15,966 nucleotides of DNA from Ga0074139 sp046336825 (GCA_046336825.1 JBKDFX010000135.1:1-15966), one strand, 5' to 3'. Counted from the stretch's first letter, positions 1 through 7,436 are shown. Notes: generated from the letters alone by a model not told the origin. A program made the numbers and translations.

Positions 1-728
1 CCTCTGGTCACTTGGATGCTAAAGCCATTTATTTTTTAAGTCAGGCTGTGGCTTCTCGACAAAACATTATTGTGAGCGGCGGTACAGGAAGTGGTAAAAC
101 CACTCTTCTCAATATTTTAAGTGGGTTTATTCGGGCTCGAGAGCGAGTGGTCACTCTAGAGGACACAGCTGAATTGCAGCTAAAAGTTAAAAATCTTGTT
201 CGTCTGGAAACCCGTGCTCCCATTGGTACAGATGGTGGACTGGGAATGGATCAGCTTTTAAAAAATGCACTTCGAATGCGACCTGATCGAATTGTCATCG
301 GTGAATGTCGTGGTGCTGAAGCCTGGGATATGCTCATGGCCATGAACACCGGCCATGAAGGAAGTATGACAACAGTTCATGCGAATACAGCCTCAGATGC
401 CCTTCGTCGCCTCGAAAGTATGGTGCTCAGAACCGGATTGGAAGCACCACTTCCCATGATTCAAGCTGATCTTGCCAATACCATTCACTTTATTGTGCAA
501 ACCAGCCGGACAATGGAAGGTAAACGAGAGATCACAGAGATCGTGGAGATCGACGGTCGAACATCAGAAGATTACAATATTCGACCGGTTTTTCTGATGA
601 CTCCTGAAGGACTCAAATCAACTGGATACACTCCAAAATTTGTCAGTGAGCAACTGCAGAATCCCAATTCTAAGATCAAATTTCCTCCTGAGTTTTTTGA
701 CCCAGAGAAGAAAATTTCACTGAACTAA
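1..728 (+). CDS. cpaF: CpaF/TadA-family secretion ATPase, C-terminal part (5' end outside window)
   Basis: Partial gene: the reading frame is open from the first full codon at base 3, and no credible start is visible. A TTG at 12 is in frame but lies inside the conserved domain. The product is the motor ATPase that powers Flp/Tad pilus assembly or a related type II/IV secretion system, acting at the cytoplasmic face of the inner membrane. Visible motifs in order are the Walker A P-loop GGTGSGKTTLLN, an Asp box around VVTLEDTAEL, the Walker B region RIVIGECRGAEAWDML and the His box GSMTTVHAN, followed by the usual ADLANTIHFIVQ segment. GECRG plus MNTGHEGS is typical of CpaF rather than PilB or PilT. 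The end is intact and convergent with gcvP, with only 4 nt between the two stops. The tail after about residue 215 is not strongly diagnostic. The family call is firm; which pilus or secretion system it serves cannot be told because the neighbouring tad genes lie outside the window. Confidence 0.92.
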   Translation, partial: SGHLDAKAIYFLSQAVASRQNIIVSGGTGSGKTTLLNILSGFIRARERVVTLEDTAELQLKVKNLVRLETRAPIGTDGGLGMDQLLKNALRMRPDRIVIGECRGAEAWDMLMAMNTGHEGSMTTVHANTASDALRRLESMVLRTGLEAPLPMIQADLANTIHFIVQTSRTMEGKREITEIVEIDGRTSEDYNIRPVFLMTPEGLKSTGYTPKFVSEQLQNPNSKIKFPPEFFDPEKKISLN

Positions 729-747
729 AAATCTAACGTAGTTCAGT
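719..747. terminator. Candidate bidirectional terminator between convergent cpaF and gcvP
   Basis: A perfect 9-bp inverted repeat, ACTGAACTA (719-727) and TAGTTCAGT (739-747), encloses an 11-nt loop. It spans both stop codons: cpaF TAA at 726-728 and gcvP TAG at 735-733. On the plus strand the stem runs into TTTG; on the minus strand it is followed by GAAATTTTCTT, so the U-tracts are short in both directions. The position between convergent genes fits a shared terminator, but the weak U-tracts lower certainty. Confidence 0.45.
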
Positions 748-3615
748 TTGATACTCTTCCATGGGGGGACAAGAACAAACCACGTTACGATCTCCGTAGG
801 CGTTGTCCACGCGAGCGACAGTGGCAAACATTTTATTTTTCTTAAGCCAAGGCAGCGGAAAGGCTGCTTTTTCTCGAGAATAAGAATGTTTCCATTCGTT
901 GGCCATCAACATTTCCAATGTGTGGGGAGCATTTTTTAAAACATTTTGAGCTTTATCGGCTCGACCTTCCTCGACTTCTTGAATTTCTTTTCGAATGGTG
1001 ATCATGGCCTCAATGAAGCGATCCAATTCGGCTTTGGACTCACTTTCCGTGGGTTCGACCATTAAAGTGCCTGCCACGGGAAAACTCATTGTGGGTGCGT
1101 GGAAACCAAAATCCATCAGTCGTTTGGCCACATCTGAATTGTCCACATCACTGGATTTTTTCAAGGGCCTGAGATCTAAAATACATTCATGGGCGACCAA
1201 TCCCTTTTTACCTTTGTAAAGAATAGGAAAATGTTTTTCCAATTTCTTTGCAATGTAATTTGCATTCAAAATTGCAATTTCAGTGGCTAGTTTTAAACCT
1301 TCTGTCCCCATCATGGAAATATAAGACCATGAAATAGGAAGAATGCTGGCGCTTCCCCAAGGAGCTGAAGTGACGGCAGTTACACCAGTGCTGCGCCCCA
1401 TTTCAGGCACCATGGAATGTCGAGGTAGAAATGGAGCCAAGTGAGATTTAACACCAATGGGACCCACACCAGGTCCACCGCCACCGTGAGGGATGGAAAA
1501 AGTTTTGTGCAAATTCATATGAGATACGTCAGGACCAAATTCTCCAGGTTTACAGAGGCCCACAAGAGCGTTCATATTGGCTCCGTCCATGTAGACTTGG
1601 CCCCCATGTTCGTGAACAATGTCGCAAATTTGAGTGATGGCTTCTTCGAAAACTCCGTGAGTTGAAGGATAGGTGATCATGAGAGCGGCCAGTTGCTGTG
1701 AGTGAGCCTGAGCTTTTGCTCTTAGGTCCTCCACGTCCACATTGCCGTTTTCATCGCAATTAACTACAACCACATCATAGCCCACCATGACGGCAGAGGC
1801 TGGATTTGTACCGTGAGCGCTGGAAGGGATTAAACAAATATTTCGGTGAGATTGGTTGCGAGACTTGTGATATTCGCGGATGACTAAGAGTCCTGCGTAT
1901 TCACCTTGAGCTCCTGAGTTGGGCTGTAAGCTAACAGCAGCGAAACCTGTAATGTCACAAAGTTTCTTTTCAAGATCATCGATCATTTCTAAAAGACCAA
2001 TGGCCTGATCGAGTGGAGCAAAAGGATGCAACTGATTAATTTCGGGCCAAGAAACCGGAATAAGCTCAGTGGCTGCATTGAGCTTCATTGTGCAAGAACC
2101 CAAGGGAATCATACTGTGGGTGAGAGAAATGTCTTTAGTCTGCAAGTTTTGAATATACCGCATCAATTCAGTTTCAGAGTGGTAGGTATTGAAAGTGGGA
2201 TGAGTCAGGTAACTTGATTTTCGAATGAGGTCTTTTGAAAAAGCGGGAGTGTCTGCGATTTCTTCCAATTTAACGTCGGTGGGGTTGCCATGATTGAAGG
2301 CCTGGAGGATTTGTTCAACTGTTGAGAGATCACAGGTTTCATCTAGAGTGAAACCCACTTTATTTTTTCCATGCAGGCGAAAGTTAAGATCTAAATCAAG
2401 GGCCTCGTCCATGATGTTTTCTGCACGGTCTGTGAGAATCGAAAGAGTATCAAAAAAATGTTCAGATTCGAGTTTGAAGCCAAGGGATTTTAAGTAGTGA
2501 GCACATATTTTAGTGAGAGCATGCACGCGTTCACCAATTTTTTTCAAACCCTTGGGGCCGTGATAGACGGCATAGAAGCTGGCCATATTAGCAAGCAGGA
2601 CTTGTGCCGTGCAAATATTTGAAGTGGCCTTTTCGCGACGGATATGTTGTTCACGAGTTTGAAGGGTCAAACGTAAGGCACGTTTACCTTGGGAGTCCAC
2701 GGATACACCCACAAGTCGGCCTGGTAAAAGTCTTTTATGCGCATCTTTTGTTGCTAAAAAGGCAGCATGGGGTCCACCGAATCCAAAAGGAACCCCGAAG
2801 CGTTGGGTATTTCCCACGACCATATCAGCTCCCCACTCGCCAGGGGGAGTTAGTAGAGTGAGAGCCAATAAATCTGTACAAACGATAACAAAGGACCCTG
2901 CGGCATGAGCTTTATCCACAAAGTTTTTCAAATCCCGAACAGTCCCCGAAGTTGAGGGGTAAGATAAAACAACGGCGAAGGGGGCTTCAGAAAAATTCAT
3001 TTTATCAACTGAAGTTACAACCATTTCTTGATCAATAGGTGTGGCTCTCGTTTTTAACACTTCAAGAACGTGGGGGTGAGTGTCTTGATCAACAAAGAAT
3101 TTTTTTGAAGTGCTTTTTTTATTCAATGCTTGAGCCATGGCGACAGCTTCAGCTGTGGCTGTGCCCTCATCTAATAAAGAGGCATTGCAGATTTCCATGG
3201 CGGTGAGATCAGCCACCATGGTTTGAAAGTTCAAAAGGGCCTCAAGCCGACCTTGAGAGATTTCTGGCTGATAGGGGGTGTAGGCGGTGTACCAGTTGGG
3301 GTTTTCAAAAACATTCCGCAAAATAGGACTTGGGGTGATGGTTCCCGCGTAGCCCATACCGATCAATGATTTGAGGACTCGGTTTTTACCCATTCTTTTT
3401 TTTAAGTCAGTGAGAAGTTCGTGCTCGGAGAGTCCCTCACCTAAGTTTGTGGATTTTTTAGCACGAATGTTTTGTGGAATGACATCGCTGACCAGATCTC
3501 CGAGAGAGCTATAGCCAATTTCTTTGAGCATCGCCTGGACATCATTAGCGCGGGGCCCGATGTGACGTTGAACAAATTCATTTTTGGTTGAAAGAATCGA
3601 AGGATTAAGGGCCAT
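733..3615 (-). CDS. gcvP: Glycine dehydrogenase (decarboxylating), P-protein of the glycine cleavage system
   Basis: This PLP-dependent enzyme decarboxylates glycine and transfers aminomethyl to the lipoyl arm of GcvH, in the cytosol. At about 960 residues it is the single-chain form (E. coli about 957), not the split GcvPA/GcvPB form. The N-terminal half begins with FVQRHIGPR and contains YTPYQPEISQGRLEALLNFQ. The C-terminal half contains SAHGTNPASA, MDGANMNAL and the PLP-lysine motif HMNLHKTFSIPHGGGGPG (Lys about 704), and it ends with DNAYGDRNVVCSCPP. I chose the ATG at 3615 because AGGCGG lies 5-6 nt upstream. A GTG two codons earlier is in frame but sits too close to that ribosome-binding site. 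It is the last gene of the minus-strand run after the H1-like gene, with a leader of about 94 nt. gcvT and gcvH are not adjacent on either side, which is unusual because these genes are often clustered; they may be elsewhere. No glycine riboswitch is recognisable upstream. Confidence 0.97.
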   Translation of the reverse strand: MALNPSILSTKNEFVQRHIGPRANDVQAMLKEIGYSSLGDLVSDVIPQNIRAKKSTNLGEGLSEHELLTDLKKRMGKNRVLKSLIGMGYAGTITPSPILRNVFENPNWYTAYTPYQPEISQGRLEALLNFQTMVADLTAMEICNASLLDEGTATAEAVAMAQALNKKSTSKKFFVDQDTHPHVLEVLKTRATPIDQEMVVTSVDKMNFSEAPFAVVLSYPSTSGTVRDLKNFVDKAHAAGSFVIVCTDLLALTLLTPPGEWGADMVVGNTQRFGVPFGFGGPHAAFLATKDAHKRLLPGRLVGVSVDSQGKRALRLTLQTREQHIRREKATSNICTAQVLLANMASFYAVYHGPKGLKKIGERVHALTKICAHYLKSLGFKLESEHFFDTLSILTDRAENIMDEALDLDLNFRLHGKNKVGFTLDETCDLSTVEQILQAFNHGNPTDVKLEEIADTPAFSKDLIRKSSYLTHPTFNTYHSETELMRYIQNLQTKDISLTHSMIPLGSCTMKLNAATELIPVSWPEINQLHPFAPLDQAIGLLEMIDDLEKKLCDITGFAAVSLQPNSGAQGEYAGLLVIREYHKSRNQSHRNICLIPSSAHGTNPASAVMVGYDVVVVNCDENGNVDVEDLRAKAQAHSQQLAALMITYPSTHGVFEEAITQICDIVHEHGGQVYMDGANMNALVGLCKPGEFGPDVSHMNLHKTFSIPHGGGGPGVGPIGVKSHLAPFLPRHSMVPEMGRSTGVTAVTSAPWGSASILPISWSYISMMGTEGLKLATEIAILNANYIAKKLEKHFPILYKGKKGLVAHECILDLRPLKKSSDVDNSDVAKRLMDFGFHAPTMSFPVAGTLMVEPTESESKAELDRFIEAMITIRKEIQEVEEGRADKAQNVLKNAPHTLEMLMANEWKHSYSREKAAFPLPWLKKNKMFATVARVDNAYGDRNVVCSCPPMEEYQTELR

Positions 3616-3634
3616 AACCACCGCCTTTTTGGGG

Positions 3635-3662
3635 ATTATGGCCTATCTATCACAAAAGTAAA
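3635..3662 (-). promoter_or_regulatory. Candidate sigma70-like promoter for gcvP
   Basis: On the minus strand, TTTACT (3662-3657) and CATAAT (3640-3635) are separated by 16 nt, resembling -35 and -10 hexamers (4/6 and 5/6 matches). A start point near 3628 would give a leader of about 12 nt before the gcvP ATG at 3615. This would let gcvP be transcribed separately from tldD-tldE-H1. It is a by-eye match only. Confidence 0.3.
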
Positions 3663-3677
3663 TGAGTCGCTAATTAA

Positions 3678-3706
3678 GATGCAGCGTTACGATCTACGTA
3701 CCTGTC
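3678..3706 (-). repeat. 29-bp 3'-end repeat, copy A (downstream of the H1-like gene)
   Basis: Read on the minus strand, the element starts with GACAGGTAC, continues through the core TACGTAGATCGTAACG and ends in TGCATC. It begins 3 nt after the TAA stop of the H1-like gene, in that gene's sense direction. It matches copy B at 10238-10266 at 27 of 29 positions; only positions 10 (G here, A there) and 23 (C here, A there) differ. It forms no convincing hairpin, so it is not an ordinary intrinsic terminator. Its role is unknown. Confidence 0.75.
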
Positions 3707-3709
3707 GCA

Positions 3710-4102
3710 TTAGGATTTGCGGGTGACTTTCTTTTTGGCTTTTTTGGTCGTTGTTTTCTTTTTGGCTTTTAAGATTTTCTCAGCTTTCGCTTTTTGGACG
3801 GTGGCTGTTTTTTTGTAAGTTTTTAAGTTCTTTTCAACTTGTGAAGCTGATTTCTTAATTTTAACGATGGCCTGGTTCACTTCCTTGTTCAGGTCCTTTT
3901 CCGCAGTCTTTACTTTAGCCAGAACACGATCGTATTCTGCTTTGGCTTTTTTGATGGCTTGTTCTTTTTCAGTACTGAATTTTTTATTCAATTCAGCCTG
4001 CATTTTTTTAAGATCTGTTCCCAGTCTTTCTACGTCAGCAATAAATTTTTTAACGTTGGGATTTTGAGATAAGTTCTCGATGATTTTAGAAAGTTGATTC
4101 AT
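3710..4102 (-). CDS. Lysine-rich histone H1-like protein
   Basis: A small basic protein of about 130 residues. The first 100 or so residues are predicted helical or coiled-coil, with alternating Lys/Glu and hydrophobic residues (for example DVERLGTDLKKMQAELNKKF). The tail is a low-complexity Lys/Ala/Thr stretch around KAKKKTTTKKAKKK ending VTRKS, as in histone H1-like nucleoid proteins. DNA binding or nucleoid compaction is therefore plausible; a phasin-like or other coiled-coil scaffold is the alternative. I chose the ATG at 4102 because AAGGAG sits 5 nt upstream; an in-frame TTG 6 codons earlier overlaps that site. It lies 36 nt downstream of tldE on the same strand, and copy A of the 29-bp repeat follows its stop. 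The AAA/AAG-rich tail gives it a base composition unlike its neighbours, but this follows from its amino-acid content. Confidence 0.82.
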   Translation of the reverse strand: MNQLSKIIENLSQNPNVKKFIADVERLGTDLKKMQAELNKKFSTEKEQAIKKAKAEYDRVLAKVKTAEKDLNKEVNQAIVKIKKSASQVEKNLKTYKKTATVQKAKAEKILKAKKKTTTKKAKKKVTRKS

Positions 4103-4107
4103 AGTTT

Positions 4108-4113
4108 CTCCTT
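4108..4113 (-). promoter_or_regulatory. Ribosome-binding site deciding the H1-like gene start
   Basis: AAGGAG on the minus strand lies 5 nt before ATG 4102, ruling out the upstream in-frame TTG as the main start. Confidence 0.7.
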
Positions 4114-4138
4114 GTTTCAAAGTTCGAAGTTAAATTAA

Positions 4139-5476
4139 CTAAAGTGTGAGCTTAAATCCATCAATTAAAGCACCTGGAAGTCTTTTTCCACCCAAACCGC
4201 GACTTCCGTAGGTCAAATTGTTCACTAGGGTGTCTTGACCTTGGGTCAAATCCACAAGTTGATCACCAAAAATTTCATACAGACTGACGTCAAATCGCAT
4301 GTCTTCAAGAGGGCCCACAATGTCTCCATTTTCCACCCAAAAACAGGCAAATCTTGTCATTCCCGTCATTCGTGCTGTTTTAGGGTCTGACCAATTCACG
4401 TAGTGTAAATTCGACAAGTAAAGTCCGGTTCCTAATTTTTTAAAAACATCTTCCTGCTTCAGGTTTCCTGGTAAAAGCTCGAGTGATTTTGGCATTTCAT
4501 AATCATCTCCCCCCGTGCTGATGCCACCGAACTCAGCGGCTGTTTTACTCGAGGTGATTAAATTTTTTCCTACTCCTTTTTCAATTAAACAAAGCTTAGG
4601 TGATATGTTTTCTCCAATGGCGCTAAAGGGCTCAGCCAAACCTAAATCATAATTATCAAAAAGGGTGAACTTTTCCGATAACTTTTTTTCTCCTGCATAA
4701 AGTAATCTTAAACCGCTGTGGGACTGTTTGAAGGCGCTTTGAGAAAAACCTCCCCAGCAGGCCGTTGATATTAATTCTTGAACAGCTCCAGGAGCTAGAA
4801 AAGTTCGGTAGGCACCTCTTTCAAGTTTTTTTCTTGGCTTTCGCATTTGGTGTAAAAAAGCGCGGGATTGAGACAGAGATTTGTTCCACTGATCCTCATC
4901 CCAATTGGTTCCTGCCACATTGGCCGTCACTGCATTTTTACCTTCAAACAACGAATAATCGACAAAATAAATATCGGAAGCGTACCAGTGATGAGTGTTG
5001 TGGGAGTTAATAACCCCCCGAAGCATGGGACCTGACGCTAAGTAACCGACAAAATCATCCTGTGCTGTTTTCGCTGTCACTTCCTGTATTAAAGTTTCGA
5101 CTATGGGAAAGTGAGCTTTTCGATCCGTTGAACTCTTGCCATTTTCAGCCATTTTCACAGGATAGGGATTTTCAGGCATAGCGGACATTTCGTTCTTGGC
5201 TTTTCCAAAGTAAAGTAAAAATCGTTTACGATCTTCATCCTTTTGGCCGGTCAAAGGAAAATTAACACGAGTGAGTTTTTTATTGCCCTGTAGAGTTAAA
5301 GTGACTGAAGCTTGTTCGACAGAAGTGGTTTGTCTCACTTTGGATTTTGAAAATCTCACAAACTCACTTTGTTCGCCTTCCAAGGAAAAAGAAGCTTCAT
5401 GATCGGTAGGCAATTGTTTCAGTGTTTCCTTTGCATTTGTCTCAAATGATTCTTTAATCAATTCTCTCCAGGACAT
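4139..5476 (-). CDS. pmbA: TldE/PmbA-family subunit of the TldD-TldE metalloprotease
   Basis: About 445 residues, the usual size for TldE/PmbA. It lacks the HExxxH zinc motif found in its neighbour, as expected for the non-catalytic partner. In E. coli the TldD-TldE heterodimer trims microcin B17 and degrades CcdA, in the cytosol. Family features are the C-terminal stretch TGMTRFACFWVENGDIVGPLEDMRFDVSLYEIF in overlapping pieces (residue run about 370-405) and the small-residue-rich segment FGGISTGGDDYEMP. I chose the ATG at 5476 because GGAGG lies 5 nt upstream; a longer in-frame reading would start inside tldD. The tldD stop is only 1 nt upstream, so the two are probably translationally coupled and made in equal amounts. 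Sequence similarity to E. coli PmbA appears low in the N-terminal half. The partner assignment rests mainly on pairing, length and the C-terminal motifs. Confidence 0.88.
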   Translation of the reverse strand: MSWRELIKESFETNAKETLKQLPTDHEASFSLEGEQSEFVRFSKSKVRQTTSVEQASVTLTLQGNKKLTRVNFPLTGQKDEDRKRFLLYFGKAKNEMSAMPENPYPVKMAENGKSSTDRKAHFPIVETLIQEVTAKTAQDDFVGYLASGPMLRGVINSHNTHHWYASDIYFVDYSLFEGKNAVTANVAGTNWDEDQWNKSLSQSRAFLHQMRKPRKKLERGAYRTFLAPGAVQELISTACWGGFSQSAFKQSHSGLRLLYAGEKKLSEKFTLFDNYDLGLAEPFSAIGENISPKLCLIEKGVGKNLITSSKTAAEFGGISTGGDDYEMPKSLELLPGNLKQEDVFKKLGTGLYLSNLHYVNWSDPKTARMTGMTRFACFWVENGDIVGPLEDMRFDVSLYEIFGDQLVDLTQGQDTLVNNLTYGSRGLGGKRLPGALIDGFKLTL

Positions 5477-5477
5477 G

Positions 5478-6854
5478 TTAGCCTCCACCAAAAACTTCAA
5501 CATTTTTAAATAAACAATGGGGAGAGGAATGACCCACTCGGATCACCTGAGAAGGTTCCCCTTTTCCACAATACAAAGTACCAAAAGTTTCAGTGTCTTT
5601 ACCTACGAGAGCCAATCCACGCCAAAAGTCGAGGGTGCGACCGCGGTAATTGGGATTTTTGACGATTTTTTTGATTTTTCCATCTTCCACCCACTGACCA
5701 TATTCACAGCCAAATTGAAATTTGTCTCGGTAGTCGTCGATGGACCAGGATCTGTTGGAGTGAACAATGAGGCCTTTTTTCATAGATGAAATCATATCAG
5801 GAAGCTCGCTGTCTCCGGCTTCTAAGTTGATATTGGCCATTCGGTCGATGGGGGCGCGATTCCAACTGGAAGACCGAAAATTAGCGACACCGGGAATTCC
5901 GGAACGCTCTTGGCTTTCCAGTCCGCCCAGAGCGCGAACCAGGACTCCATCTTTGATAAGAAATTCTTTTGTGGCCCTGTGACCGCTGTCATCAAAATTA
6001 TAACTGGCCAGTTCGCCAAAACGTGTTGGATCGAAAGTGACGTTCATCAACTTTGAACCGTATTGCAATTTACCAAAGTCCTCGGTGTTGACGAAACTCC
6101 ATCCGGCAAAATTACGCTCGTCACCCAGAATGCGATCCAATTCAAGAGGGTGGCCAATGGATTCATGGATTTGCAGGTACATTTGATCAGGAGCAATAAG
6201 TAGATCCACCACATCAGAAGGACAGTTTTCAGCGTCAAGAAGTTCAAGAGCTTGTTTTCCTACGAGCTCACAATTGGGAAGGATGCGATGCCTTGAAAAG
6301 AGCTCTCCACCAATTTGAAAACCTGCGCTTCGGCCGTTCAAAGTACGGGTTTGGACTTCGGAGCCTCTCTGGGCAATAGCCATAATGTTTAATTGTACGA
6401 TGGAAAAATCCTGAATGGTTTCGTGCCCATTAGGGCCCTTGGAGTGAATTTGAGTTTCAACAGTGACCACACCTGCGGATCTTTGAACCACTTCGTCAGA
6501 GGCTTTGAGATTTTTAGAAGCGTCCAGCAGCAAGGACATAAGGGCTTCGAGACTCACTGAGTCGAGTGGCTTTTGAATGGCTGACTTGTATTGTCCCACC
6601 GCTCGGGGGCGAACTTTCTCAGAGAATCTATGAAGCGGATTTTGGCTTGAAGCCAATGCCATTTCGCGCGCTCTTTTTTCAGCTCGGGCTAAGCCTGTGG
6701 GGCTGGTGTCTTGAGTCCCAGCGTAGGAGATCACTCCATTTTCCATCACTTCAACTCGAGCGCCGATATCCACAACGCTTAGACTTTCTTCTAATTTTTC
6801 ATTGCGAACACTTCTGTAGGTCGTTCGTTCTGTGATATGATGAATCCAGGTCAT
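5478..6854 (-). CDS. tldD: TldD-family zinc metalloprotease, catalytic subunit
   Basis: A protein of 458 residues. It carries the TldD zinc motif HESIGH at 230-235, followed by PLELDR, equivalent to HEAVGH in E. coli. A C-terminal Cys in LYCGKGEPSQ matches the expected third zinc ligand, in the same relative place as C454 of E. coli TldD. The segment FRSSSWNRAP before the C-terminal domain and the small-residue ending VFGGG are also family-like. With TldE it should form a cytosolic heterodimeric protease that takes unfolded or small peptide substrates; the natural substrate here is unknown. The start ATG at 6854 has AAGGG about 7 nt upstream. It is the first gene of the minus-strand run tldD-tldE-H1-gcvP. 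A terminator-like hairpin lies 51 nt upstream of the start on the same strand, so it could be subject to attenuation, or the hairpin could insulate it from upstream antisense transcription. Both readings are inference. Confidence 0.93.
   Translation of the reverse strand: MTWIHHITERTTYRSVRNEKLEESLSVVDIGARVEVMENGVISYAGTQDTSPTGLARAEKRAREMALASSQNPLHRFSEKVRPRAVGQYKSAIQKPLDSVSLEALMSLLLDASKNLKASDEVVQRSAGVVTVETQIHSKGPNGHETIQDFSIVQLNIMAIAQRGSEVQTRTLNGRSAGFQIGGELFSRHRILPNCELVGKQALELLDAENCPSDVVDLLIAPDQMYLQIHESIGHPLELDRILGDERNFAGWSFVNTEDFGKLQYGSKLMNVTFDPTRFGELASYNFDDSGHRATKEFLIKDGVLVRALGGLESQERSGIPGVANFRSSSWNRAPIDRMANINLEAGDSELPDMISSMKKGLIVHSNRSWSIDDYRDKFQFGCEYGQWVEDGKIKKIVKNPNYRGRTLDFWRGLALVGKDTETFGTLYCGKGEPSQVIRVGHSSPHCLFKNVEVFGGG
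5482..5486 (-). promoter_or_regulatory. Ribosome-binding site of tldE inside the 3' end of tldD
   Basis: GGAGG on the minus strand lies within the last codons of tldD (encoding its Gly-Gly-Gly tail) and 5 nt before the tldE ATG. It fixes the tldE start and implies coupling between the two genes. Confidence 0.75.
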
Positions 6855-6896
6855 GGGAGTTCCCTTCTTTTTAGAGTTTTATCTTTGTTGCACAGC

Positions 6897-6923
6897 TAAA
6901 AAAGGGAGTCACGAAATGACTCC
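6897..6923 (-). terminator. Intrinsic-terminator-like hairpin on the minus strand, upstream of tldD
   Basis: Read on the minus strand: a perfect 7-bp stem GGAGTCA/TGACTCC (6923-6917 and 6911-6905), a 5-nt loop, then C and TTTTTT (6903-6898). This is a good Rho-independent terminator shape. It is not followed by a U-tract on the plus strand. The only minus-strand gene upstream is the secreted-protein gene ending at 7437, with the oppositely oriented gene at 7014-7409 in between. Confidence 0.6.
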
Positions 6924-7000
6924 GAATTTAATGGCCTTGTGATTGCAATGTCTGAAAATTGAAGGGAAATCAGGGTCAAGAGGACTCTGGCTTTTAACAC

Positions 7001-7006
7001 AGGAGG
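7001..7006 (+). promoter_or_regulatory. Strong Shine-Dalgarno of the small secreted protein gene
   Basis: AGGAGG with a 7-nt spacer before the ATG at 7014. It is one of the best ribosome-binding sites in the window and supports this short gene being real. Confidence 0.75.
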
Positions 7007-7013
7007 TTTTGAT

Positions 7014-7409
7014 ATGAAGCTGACTCAAAAATTCAAAAGCTCTAGCTGGGAGAAATGGATGATTCGATTGGTGGCTCTTTTCGCAACTCTGGCTATTCAT
7101 GGAATAGCTATGAAAAGTTTCTCTGCGACTCCTGATTTGGCTAAGCCTTTTTGTGAACTCAAATCACTCATTGTGAACTCTGAGAGTGTGAAAAGCCTCA
7201 GTGATAAATTAAATCAACTTGTGGCCGACGGGCGATGTGTTGTTAAGGCCTTGCCCTGCGAAGTCAAAACAGAGAGTTTTTCCAGTCGAGCCCTGGCAAA
7301 GTATCAAATTGCCGTTGCGGACATGGCTAAATTTGGAGCTTCAACGACTCAGCAATTATTTGATGCCGTCATGAAACTAAAATCTGTCGGCATTTGTCAA
7401 AATGAGTAA
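7014..7409 (+). CDS. Small exported protein of unknown function, four cysteines
   Basis: 131 residues, family not recognised. The N-terminus is basic up to Lys14, then hydrophobic from about 15 to 32 (MIRLVALFATLAIHGIA), and ends near KSFSA before TPDLAKPF. It reads as a signal peptide with a long n-region, or as an uncleaved membrane anchor. The mature part of about 90 residues is predicted mostly helical and has four Cys (in FCELKS, GRCVVKALPC and GICQNE), enough for two disulfides, so the periplasm or outside is likely. A strong AGGAGG fixes the start. It is convergent with the next gene, stopping 27 nt before that gene's stop, and it is divergent from tldD. No promoter is clear in the upstream 159 bases, which instead hold the minus-strand hairpin. 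Function unknown. Confidence 0.78.
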   Translation: MKLTQKFKSSSWEKWMIRLVALFATLAIHGIAMKSFSATPDLAKPFCELKSLIVNSESVKSLSDKLNQLVADGRCVVKALPCEVKTESFSSRALAKYQIAVADMAKFGASTTQQLFDAVMKLKSVGICQNE

Positions 7410-7436
7410 GGCGATTTCTCTTTAAAAATAAGAGAC

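Noticed and set aside
3616..3709. Glycine riboswitch in front of gcvP
   Set aside because: The space is under 100 nt, holds the repeat and a promoter-like sequence, and shows no paired-helix aptamer pattern that I can recognise.
7417..7435. TCTCTT/AAGAGA stem between the two convergent secreted-protein genes as a terminator
   Set aside because: A 6-bp AU-rich stem with no clean U-tract; too weak to call.
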